NCBI RefSeq assembly: GCF_900157365.1
Contig: NZ_FUEZ01000004.1
Location: 3,998,966-4,062,965, forward strand
Origin: Mycobacterium numidiamassiliense
Lineage (GTDB): Bacteria > Actinomycetota > Actinomycetes > Mycobacteriales > Mycobacteriaceae
Length of the DNA: 64,000 nt
Direction of reading: 5' to 3'
This document shows positions 16,950-25,927 of the stretch, one piece after another. Below the pieces are notes generated by a model, which made no database searches, was not told where the DNA came from, and worked only from the letters and a program-made list of their open reading frames with translations. How positions within the stretch are numbered: position 1 is the stretch's first letter; each line of letters starts with the position of its first letter. Made by a program: the position numbers and the translations under genes.

Positions 16950-19900
16950 TCGGCGCCTCCACCGGAAGCGGTCGATCCGGCACTCTGGGCACCGATCGCG
17001 CTGTGCAGTTCCTGCAGCGACCGCACGCCGATGTCGCCGCGGATCCCCGCTTCGATGCCCTGAACGGCGGCCGACGCCCCCTGCACGGTCGTCACGCAAG
17101 GAATGTTGACCGACACTGCCACCGAACGGATTTCATAGCCGTCGATGCGCGGGCCGGAGTTGCCGTAGGGCGTGTTGATCACCATGTCGACCTCGCCCGC
17201 CCTGATCGCCTCGACCGCGGAGATCGCCGGACGGCCCGGCTGCGGGGGCTCAAAGTGCTTGCGGACCTCGTCGCAGGGAATCCCGTTGCGGCGCAACATC
17301 TCCGCTGTGCCCTCGGTGGCCAGCACGCGGAAACCCAAGTCGGCCAGCCGTTTGACGGGGAACACCAGTGAACGTTTGTCGCGGTTGGCGACCGAGACGA
17401 ACACGGTGCCACGGGCCGGCAGCGACCCGTAGGCCGCGGTCTGACTCTTGGCGAAGGCGGTACCGAAGTCGCGGTCGATCCCCATTACTTCGCCGGTCGA
17501 TTTCATCTCCGGGCCGAGCAGCGAATCGATGGCCGATCCGTCGGCGCGGCGGAACCGGTGGAAGGGCAGCACGGCTTCCTTAACCGCAATCGGGGCGTTT
17601 TGGGCCGCGTGCGCGCCATCGCCGGACGCCGCCAGCATTCCCTCCTCGCGCAGCTGAGCAATGTTGGTGCCCAACATGATTCGGGCACACGCTTTGGCGA
17701 GCGGAATCGCGGTGGCCTTGGAGACGAACGGCACGGTGCGGCTGGCCCGCGGGTTGGCCTCCAGGACGTAGAGCACGTCGTCCTTGAGGGCGTACTGCAC
17801 ATTGAGCAATCCCACCACGCCGATGCCGTGCGCGATGGCCTCGGTCGCCCGGCGCACCTTCTCGATGTCGCTGCGGCCCAGCGTGACCGGCGGCAGCGCG
17901 CACGCCGAGTCGCCGGAGTGAATGCCGGCTTCCTCGATGTGCTCCATGATGCCGCCGATGTAGACCTCGGCGCCGTCGCACAGCGCGTCGACGTCGATCT
18001 CCACCGCGTCCTCGAGGAAACGGTCGACCAGCACCGGGTGTTCCGGGGACAGCTCGGTGGCACGGGTGATGTAGTCCCGCAGTGTCTCGTCGTCGTAGAC
18101 GATCTCCATACCCCGGCCGCCGAGCACATACGAGGGCCGCACCAGCACCGGATAACCGATCTCGTCGGCGATCCGGCGGGCCTGCGCGAAAGTCGTTGCC
18201 ATGCCGTATTTCGGCGCCGGCAGCCCGGCAGCGGCCAGCACATCGCCGAACGCGCCACGGTCCTCGGCCAGGTCGATGGCCTCCGGCGGGGTGCCCACGA
18301 TCGGCACCCCGGCGTCGGCGAGCCGTTGCGCCAGGCCCAGTGGTGTCTGTCCGCCGAGTTGCACGATCACGCCGACGACTCCCGGGCCGCCGAGCGCGGA
18401 CTGCGCCTCGGCCCGGTACACCTCCAGGACGTCCTCGAACGTCAGCGGCTCGAAATACAGCCGGTCGGCGGTGTCGTAGTCGGTGGACACCGTCTCGGGG
18501 TTGCAGTTGACCATCACGGTCTCGAAACCCGCCTGCGACAGGGTCGTTGCGGCATGCACGCAGCTGTAGTCGAATTCGATGCCCTGGCCGATCCGGTTCG
18601 GCCCCGACCCGAGGATCAACACCTTGGGCTTCTCGGACTGCGGGGCGACCTCGGTCTCGGCGGCCGGGTCGAGTTCGTAGCTGCTGTAGTGGTAGGGCGT
18701 CTTGGCTTCGAACTCCGCGGCGCAGGTGTCCACCGTTTTGTACACCGGATGAATGTCGAGCCGCTCACGCAACGACCGCACCCCATTTTCGCCGGCCAAT
18801 TCCGGCCGCAGCGCGGCGATCTGACGGTCGGACAACCCGCTGTGCTTGGCGTGGCGCAGCAGGTCGCCGTCGAGCACCGGCGCGCTCACCAGTTCGTCGC
18901 GCAGCTTTTCCAGCTCGCTGATTTGCGCGACGAACCACGGGTCGACACCGCTGGCTTCGGCGACCTGCTCCACCGGTGCACCCAGCCGCAGCGCCAGTTC
19001 GATGTCGTAGAGCCGGCCCTCGGTCGGGGTCCGCAGCCGGGTCAGCACCTCTTCGGCATCGCCCGCCGCGTCCGGTTTGGTCCAGAATCCGGCGCGTGTT
19101 GTCTCCAGCGACCGCATCACCTTGCCGAGCGCTTCGATGAAGTTGCGGCCCAACGACATCGCCTCGCCGACGGATTTCATCGTGGTGGTCAACGTCGGGT
19201 CGGCGCCGGGGAACTTCTCGAACGCGAACCGCGGCGCCTTGACCACGACGTAGTCCAGGGTCGGCTCGAAGCAGGCCGGCGTCTCTTTGGTGATGTCGTT
19301 GACGATCTCGTCGAGGGTGTAGCCGACGGCGAGCTTGGCGGCGATCTTGGCGATCGGGAAACCCGTGGCCTTGGACGCCAACGCGCTCGACCGGGATACC
19401 CGCGGGTTCATTTCGATGACGATCAGCCGGCCATCGACCGGGTTCACCGCGAACTGGATGTTGCAGCCGCCGGTGTCGACACCGACCTCGCGCAGGATCG
19501 CGATGCCCAGGTCGCGCATCCGCTGGTATTCCCGGTCGGTCAGCGTCATGGCCGGCGCGACGGTCACCGAGTCGCCGGTGTGCACGCCCATCGGATCGAC
19601 GTTTTCGATCGAGCACACGACGACCACGTTGTCGTTGCCGTCGCGCATCAGCTCGAGCTCGAATTCCTTCCATCCGTAGATCGATTCCTCAATCAGCACG
19701 TTGGCGCTGGGTGATTCCGCCAGGCCGGCGCCGGCCATCCGGTCCACCTCTTCGGCGGAGTTCGCCATGCCCGAGCCCAGCCCGCCCATGGTGAAGCTGG
19801 GCCGCACCACGACGGGCAGGCCGAGTTCTTCAACCGTTTCGCGGACCTCGTCCATGGTGAAACACACTCGGCTGCGGGCGGATTCACCGCCGACCTTGGC

Positions 19901-20323
19901 GACGATGTCTTTGAAGCGCTGCCGGTCCTCGCCGCGCTGAATTGCTTCGAAGTCGGCGCCGATGAGTTCGACGCCGTAGCGCTCCAGGACTCCGTTGTCG
20001 TGCAACGCCACCGCGGTGTTGAGCGCGGTCTGCCCGCCCAGCGTGGCCAGCAGCGCGTCGATCTTGTTGCCGCGCTCGGCCTGCTGGGCGATCACCTTCT
20101 CCACGAAGGCAGCGGTGATGGGCTCGACGTAGGTGTGATCGGCATACTCGGGGTCGGTCATGATGGTGGCCGGGTTGGAGTTGACCAGGCTGACTTGTAT
20201 CCCCTCGGCACGCAGCACCCGGCAGGCCTGGGTGCCGGAGTAGTCGAATTCGCACGCCTGCCCGATCACGATCGGCCCCGAGCCGATCACCAGCACGTGC
20301 TTGAGGTCAGTCCGCCGTGGCAT
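16946..20323 (-). CDS. carB: Carbamoyl-phosphate synthase large subunit
   Basis: Synthetic subunit that makes carbamoyl phosphate for pyrimidines and arginine from bicarbonate, ATP and CarA-derived ammonia. The 1125 residues contain two ATP-grasp halves, each with a pre-ATP-grasp motif (VLVIGSGPIVIGQ at the N-terminus, VLILGSGPNRIGQGIEFD near 570). The C-terminal MGS-like allosteric domain follows from about 960. The ATG at 20323 shares one base with the carA stop (TAATG), and its stop overlaps pyrF, so carA, carB and pyrF are coupled. Corresponds to Rv1384. Confidence 0.97.
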   Translation of the reverse strand: MPRRTDLKHVLVIGSGPIVIGQACEFDYSGTQACRVLRAEGIQVSLVNSNPATIMTDPEYADHTYVEPITAAFVEKVIAQQAERGNKIDALLATLGGQTALNTAVALHDNGVLERYGVELIGADFEAIQRGEDRQRFKDIVAKVGGESARSRVCFTMDEVRETVEELGLPVVVRPSFTMGGLGSGMANSAEEVDRMAGAGLAESPSANVLIEESIYGWKEFELELMRDGNDNVVVVCSIENVDPMGVHTGDSVTVAPAMTLTDREYQRMRDLGIAILREVGVDTGGCNIQFAVNPVDGRLIVIEMNPRVSRSSALASKATGFPIAKIAAKLAVGYTLDEIVNDITKETPACFEPTLDYVVVKAPRFAFEKFPGADPTLTTTMKSVGEAMSLGRNFIEALGKVMRSLETTRAGFWTKPDAAGDAEEVLTRLRTPTEGRLYDIELALRLGAPVEQVAEASGVDPWFVAQISELEKLRDELVSAPVLDGDLLRHAKHSGLSDRQIAALRPELAGENGVRSLRERLDIHPVYKTVDTCAAEFEAKTPYHYSSYELDPAAETEVAPQSEKPKVLILGSGPNRIGQGIEFDYSCVHAATTLSQAGFETVMVNCNPETVSTDYDTADRLYFEPLTFEDVLEVYRAEAQSALGGPGVVGVIVQLGGQTPLGLAQRLADAGVPIVGTPPEAIDLAEDRGAFGDVLAAAGLPAPKYGMATTFAQARRIADEIGYPVLVRPSYVLGGRGMEIVYDDETLRDYITRATELSPEHPVLVDRFLEDAVEIDVDALCDGAEVYIGGIMEHIEEAGIHSGDSACALPPVTLGRSDIEKVRRATEAIAHGIGVVGLLNVQYALKDDVLYVLEANPRASRTVPFVSKATAIPLAKACARIMLGTNIAQLREEGMLAASGDGAHAAQNAPIAVKEAVLPFHRFRRADGSAIDSLLGPEMKSTGEVMGIDRDFGTAFAKSQTAAYGSLPARGTVFVSVANRDKRSLVFPVKRLADLGFRVLATEGTAEMLRRNGIPCDEVRKHFEPPQPGRPAISAVEAIRAGEVDMVINTPYGNSGPRIDGYEIRSVAVSVNIPCVTTVQGASAAVQGIEAGIRGDIGVRSLQELHSAIGAQSAGSTASGGGAE

Positions 20324-21444
20324 TAGCGTCCCCCCGCCATCAGGTCGACGAACTGGTCGAACAAATACTCTGCATCGTGCGGGCCGGCGGCGGCTTCCGG
20401 ATGGTATTGCACCGAAAATGCCCGTCCGTCAGCGAGTTTGACGCCTTCCACCACCCCGTCGTTGGCGCAGGTGTGGCTGACCAGCGCCGGGCCGAACGGA
20501 GTGTCGAAGGACTGACCGGCCTCCCCCTCCAGGGCGAAACCGTGATTCTGCGCGGTCACCGCGACCCGGCCGGTGGCGTGGTCGATCACCGGGATGTTGA
20601 TCCCGCGATGACCGAAGACCATCTTGAACGTCGACAAGCCCAGCGCGCGGCCCAGGATCTGGTTGCCGAAACAGATACCGAACAACGGGATTCCGGCGCT
20701 CAACACTTCCCGCGTGAGCGCGACGACATGGTCGGCGGTCGCCGGGTCGCCGGGCCCGTTGGACAAGAACACGCCGTCCGGCTTGATGTCGGCGATTTGC
20801 TCGAAGGTCGTCGAGGCCGGCAGCACGTGGCTGCGGATGCCGCGGCTGGCGAAGTTACGCGGGGTATTGGTCTTGATCCCAAGGTCCAGCGCGGCGACCG
20901 TAAATCGTTGCGGTGTATCGGATTCCACGATGTATGCGCCAGGGGTGCTGACCTCTCCCGCGAGATCGGCGCCCAGCATGGACTGCTGGTTGCGGACCCG
21001 CTCGGTCAGCTCGGCCGGCTCGGCAAGGGTGTCACCGGAGAACAACCCGGCCTTCATCGAGCCGCGGCTGCGCAGATGCCGCACCACGGCGCGGGTGTCG
21101 ATGCCGGCGATCCCGACGATGCCCTGGCGGACCAGTTCGTCTTCCAGCGTCCCGGTCGCCCGCCAGTTGGAGGCGCGTGGCGACGGGTCACGAACCGCGT
21201 AACCGGCGACCCAGATCTTGTCACCGCGGCTCTCGGCGTCCTCGTTGTTCCAGCCGGTGTTGCCGATCTGCGGGGCGGTTGCCACCACGATCTGACGGTG
21301 ATAGCTGGGGTCGGTAAGCGTCTCCTGGTAGCCGGACATGGCGGTGGAAAAGACTGCCTCGCCGAGTGTTTGGCCAATCTGGCCGAACGGCGTTCCGGTG
21401 AAGACGCGGCCGTCTTCCAGTACCAGTTGGGCTGCTGTGGTCAC
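20323..21444 (-). CDS. carA: Carbamoyl-phosphate synthase small (glutaminase) subunit
   Basis: Class I glutamine amidotransferase subunit that feeds ammonia to CarB. The 373 residues show the N-terminal CPSase domain (VFTGTPFGQIGQTLGEAVFSTAMSG region near 14-38) and the GATase domain with nucleophile Cys in LFGICFGNQILGRALG near 255, and His and Glu in QYHPEAAAGP near 347. Start is the GTG at 21444. It follows the Rv1382-like membrane gene with 49 bases between, the only real gap in the pyr operon, and abuts carB. Confidence 0.96.
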   Translation of the reverse strand: MTTAAQLVLEDGRVFTGTPFGQIGQTLGEAVFSTAMSGYQETLTDPSYHRQIVVATAPQIGNTGWNNEDAESRGDKIWVAGYAVRDPSPRASNWRATGTLEDELVRQGIVGIAGIDTRAVVRHLRSRGSMKAGLFSGDTLAEPAELTERVRNQQSMLGADLAGEVSTPGAYIVESDTPQRFTVAALDLGIKTNTPRNFASRGIRSHVLPASTTFEQIADIKPDGVFLSNGPGDPATADHVVALTREVLSAGIPLFGICFGNQILGRALGLSTFKMVFGHRGINIPVIDHATGRVAVTAQNHGFALEGEAGQSFDTPFGPALVSHTCANDGVVEGVKLADGRAFSVQYHPEAAAGPHDAEYLFDQFVDLMAGGR

Positions 21445-21493
21445 GGGCGCCGCTCCTCTTCATCGCTACGCTCTGCATCGTCGTCGGCGCGCG

Positions 21494-22006
21494 TCACGCG
21501 GCCTCCTCGAGCCAGCCGTCGTATTCGTCTCGATTGGCGGCCCGGAAGCCGGTCTCGATCTCGACGCCCGATGGCAGCCGCCATCGGATGGCCAGTATTC
21601 CATTGCGGGCCGCGACCTTTCCGGCCATTGTCCGCTCCGTGCGCACTTCGGCAATCGAGTCCTGTGGAATCCAGATTGGGTTGGCTCGAATGCGTTCCAG
21701 CAGAATGCCTTCCGGATAGCGACTCAACACGGCCTTGCTGCGGTACCCGAGATCGCCGGCGGTAACCCGCTCGGTCCATTCGGCGCCAAGGGTTTCCGTT
21801 CCCAGCGTGCAGCCGACGTAGACACCCCGAAGCGTGGTGATCGCCGCGCCTACCTCGATCGGCACCTCGGGCAGGTTGCCGATCAGCTCCTCTTGTCGTT
21901 GCGCGCGCCGGCGCCAGCCCAACATCATCAACTGGATCACGATGGCGATCACCACTACCAGTACGGCCGCAAAAATCAGCGACCCCACCAGCGTGCCTGA
22001 GTTCAT
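21494..22006 (-). CDS. Membrane-anchored protein of the pyrimidine operon, Rv1382-like
   Basis: A 170-residue protein with one N-terminal membrane helix (residues 5-29, LVGSLIFAAVLVVVIAIVIQ) followed by a basic stop-transfer segment (RRRAQRQ) and a soluble beta-rich domain of about 130 residues with PH-like spacing. Its start overlaps the pyrC stop by four bases. The gene is constant in the mycobacterial pyr operon (Rv1382, annotated as probable export or membrane protein) but no function is established. Co-translation with pyrC and carA suggests a link to pyrimidine synthesis or to localising an enzyme, which is inference. Confidence 0.8.
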   Translation of the reverse strand: MNSGTLVGSLIFAAVLVVVIAIVIQLMMLGWRRRAQRQEELIGNLPEVPIEVGAAITTLRGVYVGCTLGTETLGAEWTERVTAGDLGYRSKAVLSRYPEGILLERIRANPIWIPQDSIAEVRTERTMAGKVAARNGILAIRWRLPSGVEIETGFRAANRDEYDGWLEEAA

Positions 22007-23295
22007 GCGGGGCTCTTCCCATCCCGGGCGGTGATCTTCCCGCGAAGCAGGGTCGCGGTCACGTTGGCGGGCAGCGTCATCGACTCGTAGGGCGTGTTGG
22101 CCGACCGGCTGGCCAGTTCGGGCCCGGCGACGGTCCAGGTGGCGTCGGGGTCCACCACGGTCAGGTTGGCCGGCTCCCCGACCTCGAGCGGGCGGCCCTG
22201 ATCGGGCAATCCCACAATGCGCGCCGGGTTTTCACTCATCACCCGAGCGACGCCGCGCCAGGTCAACAGCCCGGGCACCACCATGGTCTGCACCACTACC
22301 GACAGCGCCGTCTGGAGTCCGAGCATGCCGGGCCGCGCGGCGGAGAACTCCACACACTTCTCGTGCGCGGCGTGCGGGGCATGGTCGGTGGCCACGCAAT
22401 CGATTACCCCGTCGGCCAGCGCTTGACGCAGCGCGATCGCGTCGGCGGCTTCGCGCAGCGGCGGGTTGACCCGGTTGATTCCGTCGTAGCTTGCCAGCCG
22501 GGTGTCGTCGAGCAGGAGATGATGCGGGGTGACTTCGGCGGTGATCGAAATGCCTTGTTCTTTAGCCCATTTCAATAGCTCAACGGTGCCGGTCGTGGAG
22601 GCGTGGCAGATGTGCACCCGGGCGCCGGCGTCGCGAGCCAGCAGTGCGTCGCGGGCGACGATCGATTCCTCGGCCGCGCGCGGCCATCCCGCCAACCCCA
22701 GCCGGGCAGCCGTGGGCCCTTCGTGTGCCACCGCGCCGACGGTCAGCCTGGGCTCCTCGGCGTGCTGGGCAATCAAGACGCCCAGGCCCGTTGCGTATTC
22801 CAGGGCGCGCCGCATCACCAGCGGATCGTCCACGCAGACGCCGTCGTCGGAGAACATGCGGACCTGCGCGGCGCCGGCGGCCATCATGCCCATCTCGGTC
22901 AGCTCGGTGCCGCCCAGGCCAACGGTGACCGCGCCGACGGGATGCACATCGACCAGACCGACCTGCTGGCCGCGGTGCCAGACATGGTCGGTGACCACCG
23001 GGCTGTCCGCGACCGGATTGGTGTTGGCCATCGCGAACACCGCCGTGTATCCGCCTAAAGCCGCTGCCGCCGAACCGGTTTCGATGTCTTCAGCGTATTC
23101 GCGGCCCGGTTCACGTAAATGGGTGTGCAGGTCGACGAATCCCGGCAGCAGGATGTGGCCGGTGGCATCGATGACATCGGCACTGTCGGGAATGGCGAGT
23201 TTGGCACCGATGTCGGCGATCTGGCCGTCGTCGACCAGGACGTCGACGCGATCGCCTTCGCCGTACAACCGGACCCCGCGAAGCAGGACACTCAC
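22003..23295 (-). CDS. pyrC: Dihydroorotase
   Basis: Third step of pyrimidine synthesis, closing carbamoyl aspartate to dihydroorotate. The 430-residue type I zinc amidohydrolase has the metal-binding GFVDLHTHLREPG near residue 52-64, the family Asp of MFSDDGVCVDD near 151, metal-binding His in IAQHAEEP and ICHASTTG, and the catalytic Asp in VATDHAPHA near 303. Both ends overlap neighbours by four bases (pyrB upstream, the Rv1382-like gene downstream). Corresponds to Rv1381. Confidence 0.96.
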   Translation of the reverse strand: MSVLLRGVRLYGEGDRVDVLVDDGQIADIGAKLAIPDSADVIDATGHILLPGFVDLHTHLREPGREYAEDIETGSAAAALGGYTAVFAMANTNPVADSPVVTDHVWHRGQQVGLVDVHPVGAVTVGLGGTELTEMGMMAAGAAQVRMFSDDGVCVDDPLVMRRALEYATGLGVLIAQHAEEPRLTVGAVAHEGPTAARLGLAGWPRAAEESIVARDALLARDAGARVHICHASTTGTVELLKWAKEQGISITAEVTPHHLLLDDTRLASYDGINRVNPPLREAADAIALRQALADGVIDCVATDHAPHAAHEKCVEFSAARPGMLGLQTALSVVVQTMVVPGLLTWRGVARVMSENPARIVGLPDQGRPLEVGEPANLTVVDPDATWTVAGPELASRSANTPYESMTLPANVTATLLRGKITARDGKSPA

Positions 23296-24266
23296 TTGAC
23301 AACCTCTTTTACCCTCTGCTCCGCAGAATCGGTGCCGACCAGCACATGGAACAGCACCGCCATCCGCACGTGTACACCATTGGAAACCTGTTGCAGCACA
23401 GCCGATTGCGATGAGTCGGCCACCGAAGAAGCGATTTCCATGCCGCGCAACATCGGCCCCGGATGTAGCACCACCGCGTGGCCGGGCAGCAGCGCCTGGC
23501 GGCGATCGGAAAGCCCGTACAGCGACGAGTATTCGCGCACCGACGGGAAGAAGCCGCCGTTCATCCGCTCGGCCTGCACCCGCAGCATCAGCACCGCGTC
23601 GGCGGCGGGCAACTCAGCGTCGAACTCGCCCGCCACGGTCACCGGCCAGCCGTCGACGCCCACCGGCAACAACGTCGGCGGCGCCACCAGCACCACCTCG
23701 GCGCCCAGCGTGCTCAGCAGCATGACGTTGGAACGGGCCACCCGGCTGTGCAGGATGTCGCCGACGATCACGATCCGCCGGCCTTCGATACCGCCGAGCC
23801 GTTGGCGGATGGTCAACGCGTCCAGCAGCGCCTGGGTCGGGTGCTCGTGGGTACCGTCGCCGGCGTTGATCACCGACGGGCCCGCGCCGTCCGCCTCGAC
23901 GTCCGAAGTCCACTCGGCGAGCAGCTGCGCGGCACCGGAAGCCGGGTGTCGGATGATCAGCGCGTCGGCGCCGGCCGCGCGCAACGTCAGTGCGGTGTCG
24001 CGCAGCGATTCACCTTTGCCCACAGACGATCCGGACGCGCTGACGTTGATCACGTCGGCGCTCATCCACTTGCCCGCCACCTCGAAAGACACCCGGGTGC
24101 GGGTCGAGTTCTCGTAGAACATGGTGACGATGGTGCGGCCGCGCAGCGTCGGCAGCTTTTTGACCTCGCGGCCCACCAGCGCCTGCGCGAACCGATCGGC
24201 ATCGTCGAGGATGGCGGTGGCCTCGTCGCGGCTCAGGTCGCCGGCGGCCAGCAGGTGCCTCGTCAT
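23292..24266 (-). CDS. pyrB: Aspartate carbamoyltransferase catalytic subunit
   Basis: Joins carbamoyl phosphate and aspartate. The 324 residues include the carbamoyl-phosphate motif YENSTRTRVSFE near 51-62, GKGESLRDT near 83, IIRHPASGAAQLL near 104, HEHPTQALLD near 139 and the aspartate-binding loop HPGPMLRG near 273. The ATG at 24266 overlaps the pyrR stop as ATGA; the much longer open frame upstream is out of frame with pyrR coding and rejected. Second gene of the PyrR-controlled operon. Confidence 0.96.
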   Translation of the reverse strand: MTRHLLAAGDLSRDEATAILDDADRFAQALVGREVKKLPTLRGRTIVTMFYENSTRTRVSFEVAGKWMSADVINVSASGSSVGKGESLRDTALTLRAAGADALIIRHPASGAAQLLAEWTSDVEADGAGPSVINAGDGTHEHPTQALLDALTIRQRLGGIEGRRIVIVGDILHSRVARSNVMLLSTLGAEVVLVAPPTLLPVGVDGWPVTVAGEFDAELPAADAVLMLRVQAERMNGGFFPSVREYSSLYGLSDRRQALLPGHAVVLHPGPMLRGMEIASSVADSSQSAVLQQVSNGVHVRMAVLFHVLVGTDSAEQRVKEVVK

Positions 24267-24847
24267 TCGGCACCATCCCGGGAAATGACCACCCCGTCGC
24301 GGCCGTCGTGTTCGCGCAGTTGGACGTGGACGCTCTCGCTGCTCGAGGTCGGCACGTTCTTGCCGACATAGTCGGCGCGCACGGGTAGCTCTCGATGGCC
24401 GCGGTCGACCAGGACTGCGAGTTGGACGGCCCGCGGCCGGCCCACATCGCGCAGCGCGTCGAGGGCCGAGCGCACCGAGCGTCCCGAATACAGCACGTCG
24501 TCGACGAGAATCACCAGCGCGTCGTCGATTCCGCCGGCCGGGATCGAGGTGACCTCCAGCGGCCGGGGCGGCTTCTGCATCAGATCGTCGCGGTACAGGG
24601 TGATGTCCAGGGCGCCGTGGCCCACGTCCACGCCGCTGAATTCGCCGATGTGCGCGGCGAGTCGCTGGGCCAGGATCACCCCGCGCGTCGGGATGCCCAG
24701 CAGCACCACCCGTGGCCCATCGGCACCGTCGAGTGCCGTCTTTTCGATGATTTGATGCGCGATGCGCGAAATGGTGCGGCCGACGTCGGCCGCAGACATC
24801 AATTCCCTGCCAGTGGCGGCATCCCCCGCGGCACTCATGACAGACAT
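24263..24847 (-). CDS. pyrR: Pyrimidine operon regulator PyrR (uracil phosphoribosyltransferase fold)
   Basis: RNA-binding regulator of pyrimidine genes that keeps a phosphoribosyltransferase fold. The 194-residue protein has IAHQIIEK near 30, GIPTRGVILAQRL near 50-62, and the PRPP-binding loop LVILVDDVLYSGRSVR near 112-126. The ATG at 24847 follows GAAGGAGG at optimal spacing. Directly upstream is a hairpin matching the PyrR-binding consensus (24859-24876), whose folding would cover this ribosome-binding site, so PyrR likely represses its own operon at translation, as described for M. smegmatis. First gene of the operon through pyrF. Confidence 0.96.
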   Translation of the reverse strand: MSVMSAAGDAATGRELMSAADVGRTISRIAHQIIEKTALDGADGPRVVLLGIPTRGVILAQRLAAHIGEFSGVDVGHGALDITLYRDDLMQKPPRPLEVTSIPAGGIDDALVILVDDVLYSGRSVRSALDALRDVGRPRAVQLAVLVDRGHRELPVRADYVGKNVPTSSSESVHVQLREHDGRDGVVISRDGAE

Positions 24848-24850
24848 TGA

Positions 24851-24876
24851 CCTCCTTCTCCGCCTCTCCGGACGGA
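24851..24876 (-). promoter_or_regulatory. PyrR-binding RNA hairpin next to the pyrR ribosome-binding site
   Basis: On the minus strand the leader reads TCCG-TCCGGAGAGG-CGGA (24876-24859), a 4-base-pair stem whose top contains TCCGGAGAGGC. This matches the PyrR binding-loop consensus (UCCNGNGAGGY) known from Bacillus and mycobacteria. Only two bases separate it from AGGAGG (24856-24851), the pyrR Shine-Dalgarno. No attenuator terminator is seen, so the expected mode is translational repression by PyrR when UMP is high. Confidence 0.8.
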
Positions 24877-25498
24877 TCGTTAAAGGATGTCGACTGCCGG
24901 GCAGCGTAGCCCTCCCGTTCCGGTGCGACGAAGCGGGACGCGCCCACCCGGTCCCGACCGCCGGTCCGCCGCCGCCGACACGCGATTTTCATTTCACATC
25001 TAATCCGCATTGGACGATCGGAAAGAATGGTCGTCGGTAAATGCGTGTAGCGCAAATCACATAAATTATTTGCGACTCGTCGACACTCGGCCGGACGGGG
25101 CAATTCGCGCGTAATGGAAGGTTACGGATAACTGGCCGGCAGCTGAATCGGCGTCGCCGCGCCCGTGCGCTGAACCGTGCCTGCGCCAACCCCGGTTCTC
25201 GGCATTGAGCTGGCCCGGTGCACCTAGCAGCTGACCTAGGGACGCGGACTCGAATGGACGGATGCGGCCGAGGTATTCATGGCTGCGACCGCGCGAATTA
25301 ACCCATCGCTATTTGTTGCGAGAGTTGCTGCGTAATGCGAAGATTCCTAACGCAGACAGCACTGGACTGCGCTGCCCGTTCTTTTATTGCGCCGAATAGG
25401 AGTTGCCTTGCGCAGCTTGACTCCGCATGCCCTAAATCCAGGCGCTCGAGGCCCTGGGTTTGCCGACCGCGCGACGCTCGCGCCGTAGGACGAGCGCA
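24877..25498. other. Non-coding region between pyrR and mmpS
   Basis: About 620 bases between divergent genes. It should hold the pyr operon promoter on the minus strand; the AT-rich stretch at 24985-25075 (GTAAATGCG..., AAATTATTTGCG) is the likeliest place, but no exact -35/-10 pair stands out. The mmpS side has only short unconvincing frames. No regulator gene for the MmpS/MmpL pair lies here. Confidence 0.45.
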
Positions 25499-25927
25499 AT
25501 GGGCCGCCTCATCACACGCACCTGGATACCGATCGTCATGGTCGTCGTCGCGGTGACCGGCGGCGTCACGGTCTCGAGGCTGCATGGCGTTTTCGGCTCA
25601 GATCAACATGTTTCAGATCCCAGCAGCGCCGACGCGATCGTCGCGATCAGCCCCAAGCGCGTGGTCTACGAGATCTTCGGCCCGGCGGGGACGACCGCGA
25701 CCATCAACTATCTGGATGCCAACGCCCAGCCGCGCGAGGTCGACAGCGCGACGATTCCGTGGTCGTTCCCGATCGAGACCACAGTCAGCGCGGTGATCGC
25801 CCACATCGTCGCGCAGGGCAACAGTGAGAGCCTCGGCTGTCGAATCATCGTCAACGGTGTGGTCCGCGACCAGCTTCTGGTCAATTCTCACCACGCCCAG
25901 ACCACCTGCCTGGTGAAATCCGCGTGA
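25499..25927 (+). CDS. mmpS: MmpS-family membrane accessory protein
   Basis: A 142-residue protein with one N-terminal membrane helix (about residues 7-25, WIPIVMVVVAVTGGVTV) and a periplasmic beta domain. VVYEIFGPAGTTATINYLDANAQ and LPW-like IPWSFPIETTV segments are the MmpS hallmarks, with a Cys pair (LGCRIIVN, TTCLVKSA). MmpS proteins work with MmpL transporters in siderophore or lipid export. The stop overlaps the mmpL start as GTGA. The ATG at 25499 is used; an upstream in-frame start at 25460 would add an Arg-rich extension. Which of MmpS1-5 is closest cannot be settled by eye. Confidence 0.9.
   Translation: MGRLITRTWIPIVMVVVAVTGGVTVSRLHGVFGSDQHVSDPSSADAIVAISPKRVVYEIFGPAGTTATINYLDANAQPREVDSATIPWSFPIETTVSAVIAHIVAQGNSESLGCRIIVNGVVRDQLLVNSHHAQTTCLVKSA

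Noticed and set aside
17558..19714. 718-codon plus-strand open frame inside carB
   Set aside because: Antisense to carB in the phase that gives His/Arg/Gly-rich shadow protein; no ribosome-binding site or family.
24267..25103. N-terminal extension of the pyrB frame
   Set aside because: It overlaps pyrR out of phase; the ATG at 24266 overlaps the pyrR stop and gives the normal PyrB length.
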